Shown: positions 26,254-34,566, counted from the first letter of the stretch. The stretch: DNA of 57,087 bases from Chloroflexota bacterium (GCA_029262735.1 JAJCYY010000048.1:1-57087); one strand, 5' to 3'. Numbers and translations are program-made. The notes: generated by a model from the sequence alone, not told the origin.

Positions 26254-26715
26254 ATGACAGGACTACACGAACTAAAACCGGCAGCGGGCTCGAAACGAGT
26301 GCGCAGAAGAGTTGGCCGCGGCGATGGCAGCGGGACCGGCTCCACCGCCGGAAAAGGTAACAAAGGCCAGTCTGCGCACGGCAAGGTTCCCTATCTGTTC
26401 GAAGGTGGACAACTGCCGTTAATCAAACGCCTTCCACACATGCGTGGATTCACGCCGCGGAACCGCGTCGAGTATTCACCGGTTAATCTTGCAAAGCTGG
26501 AGTCCCTATTTGAGGCTGACGCCGATGTAACGCCGAAAATTCTGCTCGATCGGCGAGTAGTACGTCGAAAGCAAGACCTGGTTAAAGTCCTTGGAGACGG
26601 AGACTTCAGTAAGAAGCTGAACGTCTCCGCGCACGCCTTCAGTAAGACAGCACGGGAAAAAATTGAGAAGGCCGGTGGCACCGTGACAATTATTGAGGCT
26701 GCGAAAGGCGGTTGA
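26254..26715 (+). CDS. rplO: 50S ribosomal protein L15
   Basis: The protein has 153 residues. The glycine-rich N terminus reads KRVRRRVGRGDGSGTGSTAGKG then GQSAHGKVPYLFEGGQLPLIKRLP, and FTPRNRVEYSPVNL follows. The C-terminal domain ends AREKIEKAGGTVTIIEA. L15 is a late-assembling 50S protein. It is followed by secY after 8 bases, the usual partner. Confidence 0.96.
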   Translation: MTGLHELKPAAGSKRVRRRVGRGDGSGTGSTAGKGNKGQSAHGKVPYLFEGGQLPLIKRLPHMRGFTPRNRVEYSPVNLAKLESLFEADADVTPKILLDRRVVRRKQDLVKVLGDGDFSKKLNVSAHAFSKTAREKIEKAGGTVTIIEAAKGG

Positions 26716-26723
26716 GCTGAACC

Positions 26724-28085
26724 ATGATGAGGCAGGCACAGGCCCAGCGGACTGAAGGCTCGGGACGGCCAGCGCTGCTACAGGCGATGATCGATGCTAT
26801 GCGGATTCCGGACCTCCGGTACCGCATTCTGTTCACGCTCGCCGTTCTTGTTCTGTTCCGATTTATCGCCCACGTTCCAGTGCCAGGCGTCGACCGTGCT
26901 GCACTTGATGCGGCATTTGACGCAAATCCGTTCCTTGGAATCCTGGACCTGTTTAGCGGAGGTGCGCTCCGCAATCTGAGTATCGCCGCGCTCGGTGTGT
27001 ATCCGTACATCACCGCCTCGATCATCCTCCAGATACTGACGCCAATCATTCCCAGCCTGAAGGCGCTCTCACAAGAGGGAGAAGCCGGGCGGAAGGCGAT
27101 CAACCGCTACACCCACTACATGACCGTGCCCCTGGCTCTCCTGCAGGGCTACGGGCAGATCAACCTGTTCGCAGGCTCGTTCGGTTCCGGGGCGATCTCA
27201 GGTATCGGCTTCGGCAGCGATGACATCCTCAACACGGTTTCCATCCTGGTAGCGATGACAGCGGGCACGATGCTGCTTGTCTGGCTGGGGGAGCTGGTCA
27301 CCGAAAAAGGCATCGGCAACGGCTTATCGCTGATCATCTTTGCGGGTATTGTGTCGACTCTTCCTCAGGTGGTCGGACAGATCTGGTTATTGCGCGATCA
27401 AGAGTTCCAGGTCCTGATGCTCATGGCGATCGGGTTAGCGATCGTCTACTTAATCGTCTATTTCAATGAGGCACAGCGACGGGTCCCGGTGCAATACGGA
27501 CGCTCTGTGTTCAGAGGTGGACGGATGTATCGGCAATCGGGAGCGTCCCATCTGCCGTTACGAGTGAATGCGGCCGGAATGATTCCGTTGATCTTCGCGT
27601 TCTCGCTAATAACTCTGCCGACAGTTTTAACCAGCTTCTTCCTGGATGCGCGCTCCGATAGCTTCCTGGCGCTCGCTGCACAGTGGTTCAACGACAACCT
27701 TGGCGTGACCAGTACTCCGTACTGGGTAGCTATCTTTGTCATGGTTGTCGGTTTCACCTTCTTCTACACACTCGTCACCCACTCGCAACAGAACCTTTCT
27801 GAGAACCTTCAGAAGAACGGCGGATTCATTCCTGGCATCCGGCCGGGTCAGCCGACACGCGAGTACCTGATGCGGGTGGTGCTGCGCATAACCTGGGGTG
27901 GGGCACTATTCCTGGGCATGATCGCCATCATGCCGTGGATCGCCGGGTTGATCACGAATCTCGATGCCGCGACGAGTATTGTTCAGAGCACCAGCCTTCT
28001 GATCATGGTTGGCGTTGCGCTGGACACCATGCGGCAACTCGAGGCCCAGCTGCTCATGCGTAACTACGAAGGCTTCATCAGGTAG
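26724..28085 (+). CDS. secY: Protein translocase subunit SecY
   Basis: SecY is the channel-forming subunit of the Sec translocon in the cytoplasmic membrane. The protein has 453 residues, with about ten hydrophobic segments expected for the family. Landmarks are RYRILFTLAVLVLFRFIAHVPVPGVD (first membrane segment), the plug-region LFSGGALRNLSIAALGVYPYITASI, KGIGNGLSLIIFAGI, and the cytoplasmic loops QRRVPVQYGR and GFIPGIRPGQPT that contact SecA and ribosomes. Start ATG 26724 or the adjacent ATG 26727. Confidence 0.97.
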   Translation: MMRQAQAQRTEGSGRPALLQAMIDAMRIPDLRYRILFTLAVLVLFRFIAHVPVPGVDRAALDAAFDANPFLGILDLFSGGALRNLSIAALGVYPYITASIILQILTPIIPSLKALSQEGEAGRKAINRYTHYMTVPLALLQGYGQINLFAGSFGSGAISGIGFGSDDILNTVSILVAMTAGTMLLVWLGELVTEKGIGNGLSLIIFAGIVSTLPQVVGQIWLLRDQEFQVLMLMAIGLAIVYLIVYFNEAQRRVPVQYGRSVFRGGRMYRQSGASHLPLRVNAAGMIPLIFAFSLITLPTVLTSFFLDARSDSFLALAAQWFNDNLGVTSTPYWVAIFVMVVGFTFFYTLVTHSQQNLSENLQKNGGFIPGIRPGQPTREYLMRVVLRITWGGALFLGMIAIMPWIAGLITNLDAATSIVQSTSLLIMVGVALDTMRQLEAQLLMRNYEGFIR

Positions 28086-28098
28086 GCACGGAACTCCA

Positions 28099-28665
28099 TT
28101 GCGCATTGTCATATTCGGCCCTCCAGGAGCCGGGAAGGGCACCCAGGGTGTTCGTCTGGCGAATGCGCTGAACATCAGCCACCTCGCAACCGGAGACATG
28201 CTTCGTACTGAGGTTGCAGCAGGGTCGGAGCTTGGCAAGCAGGCCGGGCAGTTCATGGACCGCGGTGATCTCGTGCCGGATGATGTGATCATTGGGATGA
28301 TCCAATCGCACCTGACCGAAGGCGAAGGCATGGTCCTCGATGGATTCCCAAGAACACTCGCCCAGGCAAGCGCCCTGGATGAGGCGCTGGCTGGAGCAGG
28401 TCTGCCCCTCGACAGATCGGTGTACTTCAAGGTCGACAGAAAAGAACTGGTGAAGCGACTATTAAACCGCGCGGCCGAACAGGGGCGGTCAGACGACACT
28501 CCAGAGACGATCAATCGAAGAATGGATGTGTACGAGGAGCAAACAGCGCCCGTTCTGGAATACTACGGAGCTGCTGGAAAAATTATCGAGATAGACGGAA
28601 CTGGCCATCCCGATGATGTCTTTCAAAGACTTCTTTTCGCGGTGAACGGTGAACCCGAGGCTTGA
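28099..28665 (+). CDS. adk: Adenylate kinase (short-lid form)
   Basis: The enzyme interconverts ATP plus AMP and two ADP. The TTG at 28099 gives a 188-residue protein that begins MRIVIFGPPGAGKGTQ, with the P-loop at 7-15. A longer frame would reach back into secY and was rejected. Other motifs are ATGDMLRTEVA (AMP site), GMVLDGFPRTLAQA and NRRMDVYEEQTAPVLEYY. The LID is short (RAAEQGRSDDTPE) and has no zinc cysteines, so it is the short type. It lies 13 bases after secY. The usual map gene does not follow. Confidence 0.95.
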   Translation: MRIVIFGPPGAGKGTQGVRLANALNISHLATGDMLRTEVAAGSELGKQAGQFMDRGDLVPDDVIIGMIQSHLTEGEGMVLDGFPRTLAQASALDEALAGAGLPLDRSVYFKVDRKELVKRLLNRAAEQGRSDDTPETINRRMDVYEEQTAPVLEYYGAAGKIIEIDGTGHPDDVFQRLLFAVNGEPEA

Positions 28666-28963
28666 AGCGGCCGAAAATTTCTTCCTGTTTGATACAAATT
28701 TGCTCTCATTTGCGTTACAATCGTATTCGGTCGGATTTGCAGGGAATGTGCCGCCCGGTTTCGTAAGTCGAATTCTCCAGGAAACAGGCTGAGTAGAATC
28801 TGCCTGTTGACCGAAAGAAAGAGACACGGATCAGGGCGGATTGTCGCGTCTGGCGATCACGAGATCAGCATGAGGTGAGAGACAATTCCGTGCAAGATGG
28901 AATGTCCGCCGGACGGGGCAGCAGGACGCGAAACAATCGCCTGCTCGATAAACCGGGAGATAG
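28666..28963 (+). other. Noncoding stretch between adk and infA (map missing)
   Basis: This 298-bp gap is the longest inside the ribosomal superoperon, at the place where many bacteria carry map (methionine aminopeptidase). No gene is visible in either strand. It contains a -10-like TACAAT (about 28712-28717) without a matching -35, and a 7-bp inverted repeat AACAGGC/GCCTGTT (28783-28789 and 28802-28808) without a T tract. An internal promoter for infA onward is likely but not resolved. Confidence 0.55.
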
Positions 28964-29182
28964 ATGGCAAAAAAAGAGGCAATAGAGGTCGAAGGCCTGG
29001 TAGATGAGGCGCTTCCAAACGCGGTGTTCCGCGTGGAGCTGCCAAACAAACACGAGGTGCTCGCACACGCTTCAGGAAAGATTCGAAAGAACTTCATTCG
29101 AATTCTCCCCGGAGACCGGGTTCTCGTCGAGTTGTCGCCTTACGACCTAACACGTGGCCGGATTACCTACAGGTTCAAGTAG
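28964..29182 (+). CDS. infA: Translation initiation factor IF-1
   Basis: The protein has 72 residues, exactly the family length. It is a single OB fold: [26 protein letters not shown], then [38 protein letters not shown] in landmarks. IF-1 blocks the A site during initiation and aids IF-2 and IF-3. An AGATAG sequence with GGGAG upstream supports the ATG at 28964. Confidence 0.97.
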   Translation: MAKKEAIEVEGLVDEALPNAVFRVELPNKHEVLAHASGKIRKNFIRILPGDRVLVELSPYDLTRGRITYRFK

Positions 29183-29232
29183 GGCACCCGGTCAGGACAC
29201 GCCGCCCGATGTGGCGAATGGAGATTGGTGAG

Positions 29233-29346
29233 ATGAAGGTTCGAGCCTCGGTAAAGCCGATGTGCCCGAAATGCAAAGTCGTTCGCCGTCGAGGGACGGT
29301 GCGTGTGCTTTGCGTCAACGTAAAGCACAAGCAGGCACAGGGCTAA
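29233..29346 (+). CDS. rpmJ: 50S ribosomal protein L36
   Basis: This 37-residue gene reads [20 protein letters not shown], then [17 protein letters not shown]. The zinc ribbon is C-x2-C (CPKC), a third Cys and the closing His (VKHKQ), so it is the zinc-containing form. GGTGAG just before the ATG is a Shine-Dalgarno. It sits in its standard place between infA and rpsM. L36 is a late 50S assembly protein near the central 23S domains. Confidence 0.96.
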   Translation: MKVRASVKPMCPKCKVVRRRGTVRVLCVNVKHKQAQG

Positions 29347-29358
29347 GAGAGATTTTCC

Positions 29359-29742
29359 ATGGCAATTATTTCTGGCGTGAATATCCCTGACAACAGGCGA
29401 CTTGAAATGGCTCTCACCAGCATCCACGGCATCGGCAGCACCACTTCGAAGAGGCTTGTGCAGGAAGTCGGTCTCACCGATAACCCGCGAGTCAGAGACC
29501 TGACCGAGGAAGACCTGGCTCGTGTTCGCAGCGCCATTGACAGAAGTGGAATGCTTATCGAGGGTGACCTCAAGCGTGAGACACAAATGAACATCCGGCG
29601 ATTGACGGATATTCAGTCTTACCGAGGAATCAGGCATCGCAAGCGTTTGCCTGCCCACGGACAGCGAACCAAGACCAACGCTCGCACACAGCGGGGACGT
29701 CGTCAGACCGTTGCGGGCCGGAAGAAGACGGCGGCTCACTAG
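29359..29742 (+). CDS. rpsM: 30S ribosomal protein S13
   Basis: The protein has 127 residues. It opens MAIISGVNIPDNRRLEMALT and contains IHGIGSTTSKRLVQEVGL, DIQSYRGIRHRKRLPAHGQRTKTNARTQRG (landmarks) and a basic C terminus. S13 forms the head-to-50S bridges and touches P-site tRNA through its tail. It is followed by rpsK after a 66-bp gap. Confidence 0.97.
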   Translation: MAIISGVNIPDNRRLEMALTSIHGIGSTTSKRLVQEVGLTDNPRVRDLTEEDLARVRSAIDRSGMLIEGDLKRETQMNIRRLTDIQSYRGIRHRKRLPAHGQRTKTNARTQRGRRQTVAGRKKTAAH

Positions 29743-29808
29743 ACATCGGCACATACGGCCGATCAGACAGTTTATTTCATTCAGCTACCCGAGTTCAGAG
29801 AGCATTAG

Positions 29809-30195
29809 ATGCCACGCAAGCCGCGTACACGCCGTCGAGAAAAGAAGTTCGTGCCGCAGGGGAAGGCGTATGTAAACGCCACGTTTAACAACACGTTGAT
29901 CACCTTGACCGATCCGCAGGGCAATGTAATAGCGCACAACAGCGCCGGTGGCATGGGCTTTCGCGGCTCAAGAAAGTCAACGGCGTTCGCAGCTCAGCGA
30001 GCAGGGGACACCGCTGCACGAGCGGCCATGGAACATGGATTGCGTACCGTTGATGTGCTTGTGAAGGGGCCTGGTGCTGGACGCGAAAGCGCAATTCGGG
30101 CTTTGCAGGCTGCCGGGATCCGGGTCGTCAGTATCCAGGACGTCACCCCGATCCCCCACAACGGCTGCCGTCCGCCGAAGAAGCGGAGGGTTTAG
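29809..30195 (+). CDS. rpsK: 30S ribosomal protein S11
   Basis: The protein has 128 residues. Family segments are [61 protein letters not shown] and the end [19 protein letters not shown]11 lies at the platform near the Shine-Dalgarno helix. The gene is followed by the hairpin at 30211-30230 before rpsD. Confidence 0.97.
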   Translation: MPRKPRTRRREKKFVPQGKAYVNATFNNTLITLTDPQGNVIAHNSAGGMGFRGSRKSTAFAAQRAGDTAARAAMEHGLRTVDVLVKGPGAGRESAIRALQAAGIRVVSIQDVTPIPHNGCRPPKKRRV

Positions 30196-30210
30196 TCGAA
30201 TCTGACTTGT

Positions 30211-30243
30211 TCCCGGCATCATAGCCGGGACCGTTTGTTTGTT
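30211..30243 (+). terminator. Hairpin with T-rich tail before rpsD (attenuator or S4 site)
   Basis: TCCCGGC (30211-30217) and GCCGGGA (30224-30230) form a perfect 7-bp stem with the loop ATCATA. The T-rich tail TTTGTTTGTT follows 3 bases later. It looks like a modest intrinsic terminator inside the alpha operon, 15 bases after the rpsK stop. Because S4 is the autoregulator of the alpha operon in E. coli, an attenuator or S4-binding leader is plausible. Confidence 0.55.
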
Positions 30244-30301
30244 GAATTATGAGTTTCCGTCACGCCATCCAGGGCTAAATGCGGAGCGAACAGGGAGATC
30301 G

Positions 30302-30898
30302 ATGGCACGGTATACCGGCCCACTACACAAGAAAATGAAGGCGCTTGGCATGGTGGCGCAAGAGCGCACCAGGGGCCGGGGGCCGCAACGTGCGCCTAGG
30401 CGCCGCCAGTCGCAGTATGGCATTCAGCTTCAGGAGAAGCAGAAGGCCAGGCTCATCTACGGCGTGCTTGAGCGTCAGTTCGCCAACTACTACCGTGAAG
30501 CCGCTCGACGTTCAGGCGTCACCGGCGACAACCTGATCCAGTTGCTTGAGTCGCGGCTCGACAACGTCGTGTACCGGCTCGGGTTTGCTTCGACCAGGAG
30601 GCAGTCCAGGCAAATGGTGAATCATGGTCACATCACGGTCGACGGAAAGAAGGTGGATATTCCCTCCTTTCAGGTCCGGCCTGGCCAGAAGATCGCTTGG
30701 AAACCGAAATCTCGAAGCAGCGGGCTTTTCGAGGTTATCTCTGCAAACACCGGCATGGGCAAGACCACTCAGGTTCCCAGCTGGCTCCGCGTAAATCCTG
30801 ATGACGCCGCTGGTGAAGTAGCTGCGGTACCAAACCCAATGGAGGGTGAAGTCAGTATCGACACCCGCCAGATCGTTGAGTTTTACTCAAGGAGGTAA
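30302..30898 (+). CDS. rpsD: 30S ribosomal protein S4
   Basis: S4 starts assembly of the 30S body by binding the 5' domain of 16S rRNA. ATG 30302 (MARYTGPLHKK) has GGGAG 5 bases upstream and gives 198 residues; an in-frame upstream extension was rejected. The zinc cysteines of the long type are absent from the N terminus. The S4 RNA-binding domain is clear: LESRLDNVVYRLGFASTRRQSRQMVNHGHITVDGKKVDIPS in landmarks. The last bases contain the AGGAGG used by rpoA. Confidence 0.97.
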   Translation: MARYTGPLHKKMKALGMVAQERTRGRGPQRAPRRRQSQYGIQLQEKQKARLIYGVLERQFANYYREAARRSGVTGDNLIQLLESRLDNVVYRLGFASTRRQSRQMVNHGHITVDGKKVDIPSFQVRPGQKIAWKPKSRSSGLFEVISANTGMGKTTQVPSWLRVNPDDAAGEVAAVPNPMEGEVSIDTRQIVEFYSRR

Positions 30899-30902
30899 CC
30901 CT

Positions 30903-31988
30903 GTGCTAGAGCGCATGTACGGCATCACTCCACGTGAGGAGCTGCCACCTCCACAAGTTGAGGTGCCTGCTCTCGGTGTCAAGATCCTGGAAGCTGACGA
31001 AGAGTTTGGCCGCTTTGTGGCCGAGCCACTTGAGCGCGGTTGGGGCGTGACGCTGGGTAACCCCCTGCGCCGTTCGCTCCTGAGCTCCCTTCCCGGCACC
31101 GCAATCACCTGGGTGAAGATTGACGGCGTTCTTCACGAGTACTCCACCGTGGAGAATATGCGTGAAGAGGTCGGTGAGTTCCTGCTTAACGTCAAGGGTG
31201 TGCGGCTGCGCTCCCTGGCTGACAGGCCGGGTCGTCTTCGACTGGAGATCGACGGTGAAGGCGAAGTGCGAGCGGGCGACATCATGGCGACCGCTGACTT
31301 CGAGATTGTCAATCCGGAGCACCATCTCGCAACACTTGATTCTCCAAGCGCCAGGCTCTCGGTCGAGTTCAATGTTGAACAAGACACCGGTTACAGGCCT
31401 GCCGCGCATGACGAGGGACTGCCGATCGGAATCCTTCCGGTAGACGCGGTGTTCACACCGGTGCGAAAAGCGAACTTCCGAGTTGAGTCCACTCGTGTCG
31501 GGCAACGTGATGACTTTGAGCGACTGATCATCGAAGTCTGGACTGACCGCACGATAACGCCCCTCGAAGCCGTTCAGACCGCCTCGAACCGCCTGATGGA
31601 ACGCTTCTACCTTTTCTCGACGCTCGACAAGGAGCCTGTCGAAGAGGCCGGACCTGCCGCAGGCCTGGGGATTTCGCCCGAGATCTACAACACACTTGTT
31701 GAAACACTGGACCTTTCGGCTCGAACCCTCAACTGCCTCAAACGTGCGGGGATCAACCGAGTTGGTGAGGTCCTGTCCATGCCGAAATCGGAACTGCTGA
31801 AGATCCGAAACTTCGGACAGAAATCTCTTGATGAGCTGTATGAAAAACTCTCCGAGAAGGACCTTCTGCCAGAGGGAGTGACAAGCGAAGTTGAGGAATC
31901 CGAGGAGTCCGAAGGGCAGGAGGCCGAGGATGCTGGTGAAGTGGCTGAGGTCGTCTCTGAAGACCCGCCAGGAGATGACGAACAATGA
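30903..31988 (+). CDS. rpoA: DNA-directed RNA polymerase alpha subunit
   Basis: GTG 30903 follows AGGAGG with a 7-base spacer and gives 361 residues, so it is preferred over longer frames. The N-terminal dimerisation domain has FVAEPLERGWGVTLGNPLRRSLLSSLPG and VKGVRLRS. The C-terminal domain, which contacts activators and UP elements, has LDLSARTLNCLKRAGINRVGEVL and KIRNFGQKSLDELYEKL. After residue 325 comes a 36-residue tail with 16 acidic residues and no Lys or Arg, which ordinary alpha subunits lack. It overlaps rplQ by 4 bases. Confidence 0.97.
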   Translation: MLERMYGITPREELPPPQVEVPALGVKILEADEEFGRFVAEPLERGWGVTLGNPLRRSLLSSLPGTAITWVKIDGVLHEYSTVENMREEVGEFLLNVKGVRLRSLADRPGRLRLEIDGEGEVRAGDIMATADFEIVNPEHHLATLDSPSARLSVEFNVEQDTGYRPAAHDEGLPIGILPVDAVFTPVRKANFRVESTRVGQRDDFERLIIEVWTDRTITPLEAVQTASNRLMERFYLFSTLDKEPVEEAGPAAGLGISPEIYNTLVETLDLSARTLNCLKRAGINRVGEVLSMPKSELLKIRNFGQKSLDELYEKLSEKDLLPEGVTSEVEESEESEGQEAEDAGEVAEVVSEDPPGDDEQ

Positions 31989-32335
31989 GGCATAGAGTCT
32001 CAGGTAGACGGTTTGATCGATCGGGCGGACATCGGAAGATGATGTTCAGGACCCTGGTCACGGACTTTCTAAAACACGGTCATGTCAAGACCACCGCCGC
32101 CAAAGCGCGCGAAGTGCGGCCGATGGCTGAGAAGATGGTCACACTCGGGAAAACCGGCTCGTTGCATGCAAGGCGTCAGGCGGCGGCATTCATCACCGAG
32201 GATTCCGTCGTCCGCTCGGTTTTCGACGATATTGCGGACCGCTACAAAGATCGTCCGGGCGGATATACACGGATAACCAAGCTCGGTCCTCGCAAGGGCG
32301 ATGCGTCCGAGATGGCGCTGCTGGAACTGGTCTAG
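31985..32335 (+). CDS. rplQ: 50S ribosomal protein L17
   Basis: The protein has 116 residues. It begins MRHRVSGRRFDRSGGHRKMMFR and has LVTDFLKHGHVKTTAAKAREVRPMAEKMVTL, and near the end DRPGGYTRITKLGPRKGDASEMALLELV (landmarks). L17 lies at the tunnel exit. It is the usual last gene of the alpha operon, here followed by truA. Confidence 0.96.
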   Translation: MRHRVSGRRFDRSGGHRKMMFRTLVTDFLKHGHVKTTAAKAREVRPMAEKMVTLGKTGSLHARRQAAAFITEDSVVRSVFDDIADRYKDRPGGYTRITKLGPRKGDASEMALLELV

Positions 32336-32377
32336 CGGTGCTGGGGCAATGAGGTGCGGTGAAGAGGCCGGCGCGCC

Positions 32378-33154
32378 ATGCGTTACGCTCTGCTAATCGA
32401 GTACGACGGGACCGATCTGCACGGTTCCCAGTTGCAGAAAGGCGTGCGAACCGTACAGGGTGAGCTTGAGCGGGCTATCGGGCAGGTGTATCGATCAGAA
32501 CCTCGTGTCAGCCTTGCGAGTCGGACCGATGCGGGCGTACACGCAAGAGGGCAGGTGGCGGCGTTCGATGAAGACGAGCGTCACCAACCGTCCACGTTGC
32601 GGAACGCCCTCAACTTCCACCTGCCGGAGGATGTTGCAATTCGGAAAGTGGAGTGTGTCGAAGACGGATTTGATCCTCGGAGACAGGCGCTGGAACGGGA
32701 ATACGACTTCGTGATAAATGATGGACCGGCACGTTCGCCGATCCGTCGTAAGCAAGAGGTTAGGACGAAACGACTGGACAAACTGGACGACATGAACCGG
32801 GCGGGGCACAGCCTGGTTGGAAGTCATGACTTCGCTTCATTTGCCGGACCGGCCGTTCCCGCTGAAGCCGCGACCGTGAGAAATATTCGTAGCGTTGATG
32901 TGGACAGAATTGAGAGCGATAGAGTCCAGGTAAAGATCGTCGGGAACGCATTCTTGCACCAACAGGTGAGAAGGATGACGGGAGCCCTGACCCGAATCGG
33001 CTTTGGAAAAATGGATGGTGACGAGCTGAAAGCGCTTGTTGATCATCCCCAACGAGGTGCTGCGAACTGGCCCTTGGCACCGGCCGGGTTGTTCCTGACC
33101 GGAATCGAATACGGGAAAGACGGGCCATTCCAAGTAGAAACTGAGTACAATTAG
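32378..33154 (+). CDS. truA: tRNA pseudouridine(38-40) synthase TruA
   Basis: TruA isomerises uridines 38-40 in the anticodon arm of many tRNAs. The protein has 258 residues. MRYALLIEYDGTDLHGSQLQ starts it, and the catalytic aspartate is Asp51 in SRTDAGVHARGQVAAFD. Later motifs are NALNFHLPEDVAIR, DFASFAG and GNAFLHQQVRRMTGAL. In many bacteria truA lies with rplM and rpsI, as here. Confidence 0.95.
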   Translation: MRYALLIEYDGTDLHGSQLQKGVRTVQGELERAIGQVYRSEPRVSLASRTDAGVHARGQVAAFDEDERHQPSTLRNALNFHLPEDVAIRKVECVEDGFDPRRQALEREYDFVINDGPARSPIRRKQEVRTKRLDKLDDMNRAGHSLVGSHDFASFAGPAVPAEAATVRNIRSVDVDRIESDRVQVKIVGNAFLHQQVRRMTGALTRIGFGKMDGDELKALVDHPQRGAANWPLAPAGLFLTGIEYGKDGPFQVETEYN

Positions 33155-33207
33155 CAGGTTGTCGAAAAAGTCACCCGAATTTCGGGTTCCAGGCGGTTCA
33201 GAGACAG

Positions 33208-34155
33208 ATGGTTACAAAGATAAAGCCCTACAATCCCAGCGCCAGTCAACTGGTTTCAGACTGGCACGTTCTCGACGCTCGGGACAAGGTGCTGGGCAGG
33301 ATCGCCAGCGAAGCGGCGGTTTTGCTAATGGGCAAGCACCGTCCAGAATATGTTCCGCACCTCTTGTCGGGTGACTTCGTGGTCATCGTCAACGCCGCCG
33401 ACGTCAAGGTCACCGGTAACAAGGCTGATCAGATCGTCTACAAGAGACACAGCCAGAAACCGGGCAAGTTGAAGGAACTGCCATACAGGCGCGTTCAAGA
33501 AAAATTCCCTGGGCGAATCATCGAGCACGCAGTTCGCGGGATGCTTCCGAAGAACAAACTCGGTGAGAGAATGATTCGACGGTTGAAGGTGTACGCCGGA
33601 GAAGAGCATCCGCACGTTTCACAGGTGACCTGGACGGAGAGTCGCCCCGAACGCGATGCTGTGGCCGCCGCTGAAGCTGAAGAAGCAGCAAAAAAGCGCG
33701 TCGAAGCCAGGGAGAGAACTGCCGCTCGGAGAGAGATCGCTGCCGAGGCTGCGGCTAAGACGGACACCGTAGAGACTCCGTCTGAAAAGCCCGCTGTTGA
33801 GAAAAAGCCAGATGCCAGGGCTACAGAAGCTCCCGAAGCGGCTGCCGTTGAGGCAGTGGCCGAACCTGAGGCTGCAATCCCAGAGGAAGCAGCCGTAGCG
33901 ACTAAGAAGAAGACGCCGGCGAAAAAACCGGCTGCGCGGCGGACGCCAGCTTCAAAGACCGCGACTGCAAAACCCGGCGAATCTACTACCAAACCCAAAC
34001 GGGCGAGCAGCGGCCCGGCCAAACCTACTGCCGCAAAAACTACAGCCTCGAAATCCAAGGCTCCGACGACGAAGTCTGCCGACTCGTCAGAGACCAAGAG
34101 TACGACCACACGAACGACTCGCAAAAAACCAGCCAAGGCGAAGAACGACGAATAG
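33208..34155 (+). CDS. rplM: 50S ribosomal protein L13 with long C-terminal tail
   Basis: Residues 1-140 are ordinary L13: DWHVLDARDKVLGRIASEAAVLLMGKHRPEYVPH, VVIVNAADVKVTGNK and HAVRGMLPKNKLGERMIRRLKVYAGEEHPH (landmarks). L13 is an early 23S-binding protein. The 315-residue product carries a 175-residue tail. Its first part is Ala/Glu/Lys/Arg-rich, helix-prone and possibly coiled. The second part is rich in Lys, Ala, Pro, Thr and Ser (AKKPAARRTP-type repeats), like histone H1. Standard L13 ends near residue 145. The frame is uninterrupted, and rpsI starts 16 bases later. Confidence 0.95.
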   Translation: MVTKIKPYNPSASQLVSDWHVLDARDKVLGRIASEAAVLLMGKHRPEYVPHLLSGDFVVIVNAADVKVTGNKADQIVYKRHSQKPGKLKELPYRRVQEKFPGRIIEHAVRGMLPKNKLGERMIRRLKVYAGEEHPHVSQVTWTESRPERDAVAAAEAEEAAKKRVEARERTAARREIAAEAAAKTDTVETPSEKPAVEKKPDARATEAPEAAAVEAVAEPEAAIPEEAAVATKKKTPAKKPAARRTPASKTATAKPGESTTKPKRASSGPAKPTAAKTTASKSKAPTTKSADSSETKSTTTRTTRKKPAKAKNDE

Positions 34156-34170
34156 CCCGGAGATATCTAT

Positions 34171-34566
34171 TTGACGCAGCAGCAGTACTACTATGGCACC
34201 GGCAGACGCAAGACATCGGTTGCGCGTGTGAGGGTCTACAACACACCGGGTGGAGTGACGATAAACGGCAAGCCACTTGAAGAGGCGATCCCACAACAGG
34301 CGTGGGCGCAGATGGCCGTCGCTCCGCTTGCGGTCACACGGCTGGCCAACGATGTAACGGTCACGGTGAAGGCGCATGGCGGCGGCGTGGGCTCGCAGGC
34401 CGGCGCAGTTTCTCACGGCATTGCCAGGGCGCTTACCGTAATGAACGAGGATCTCAAAAAGCCGTTACGCGAAGCTGGATTGCTGACCAGGGACCCACGA
34501 ATGAAGGAGAGCAAGAAGTACGGACTCAAGAGAGCTCGGAAGGCTCCGCAGTACACCAAGCGCTAG
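34171..34566 (+). CDS. rpsI: 30S ribosomal protein S9
   Basis: The protein has 131 residues from a TTG start at 34171 preceded by GGAGATA. It shows YYGTGRRKTSVARVRVYNTPGGVTINGKPL, GGGVGSQAGAVSHGIARAL and the C-terminal LTRDPRMKESKKYGLKRARKAPQYTKR (landmarks), whose terminal arginine reaches P-site tRNA. It is the last gene of the superoperon and is followed by an intrinsic terminator. Confidence 0.96.
   Translation: MTQQQYYYGTGRRKTSVARVRVYNTPGGVTINGKPLEEAIPQQAWAQMAVAPLAVTRLANDVTVTVKAHGGGVGSQAGAVSHGIARALTVMNEDLKKPLREAGLLTRDPRMKESKKYGLKRARKAPQYTKR

Noticed and set aside
30906..31985. 359-codon minus-strand frame opposite rpoA
   Set aside because: It is the antisense shadow of rpoA. Codon structure and protein motifs clearly belong to the plus strand.
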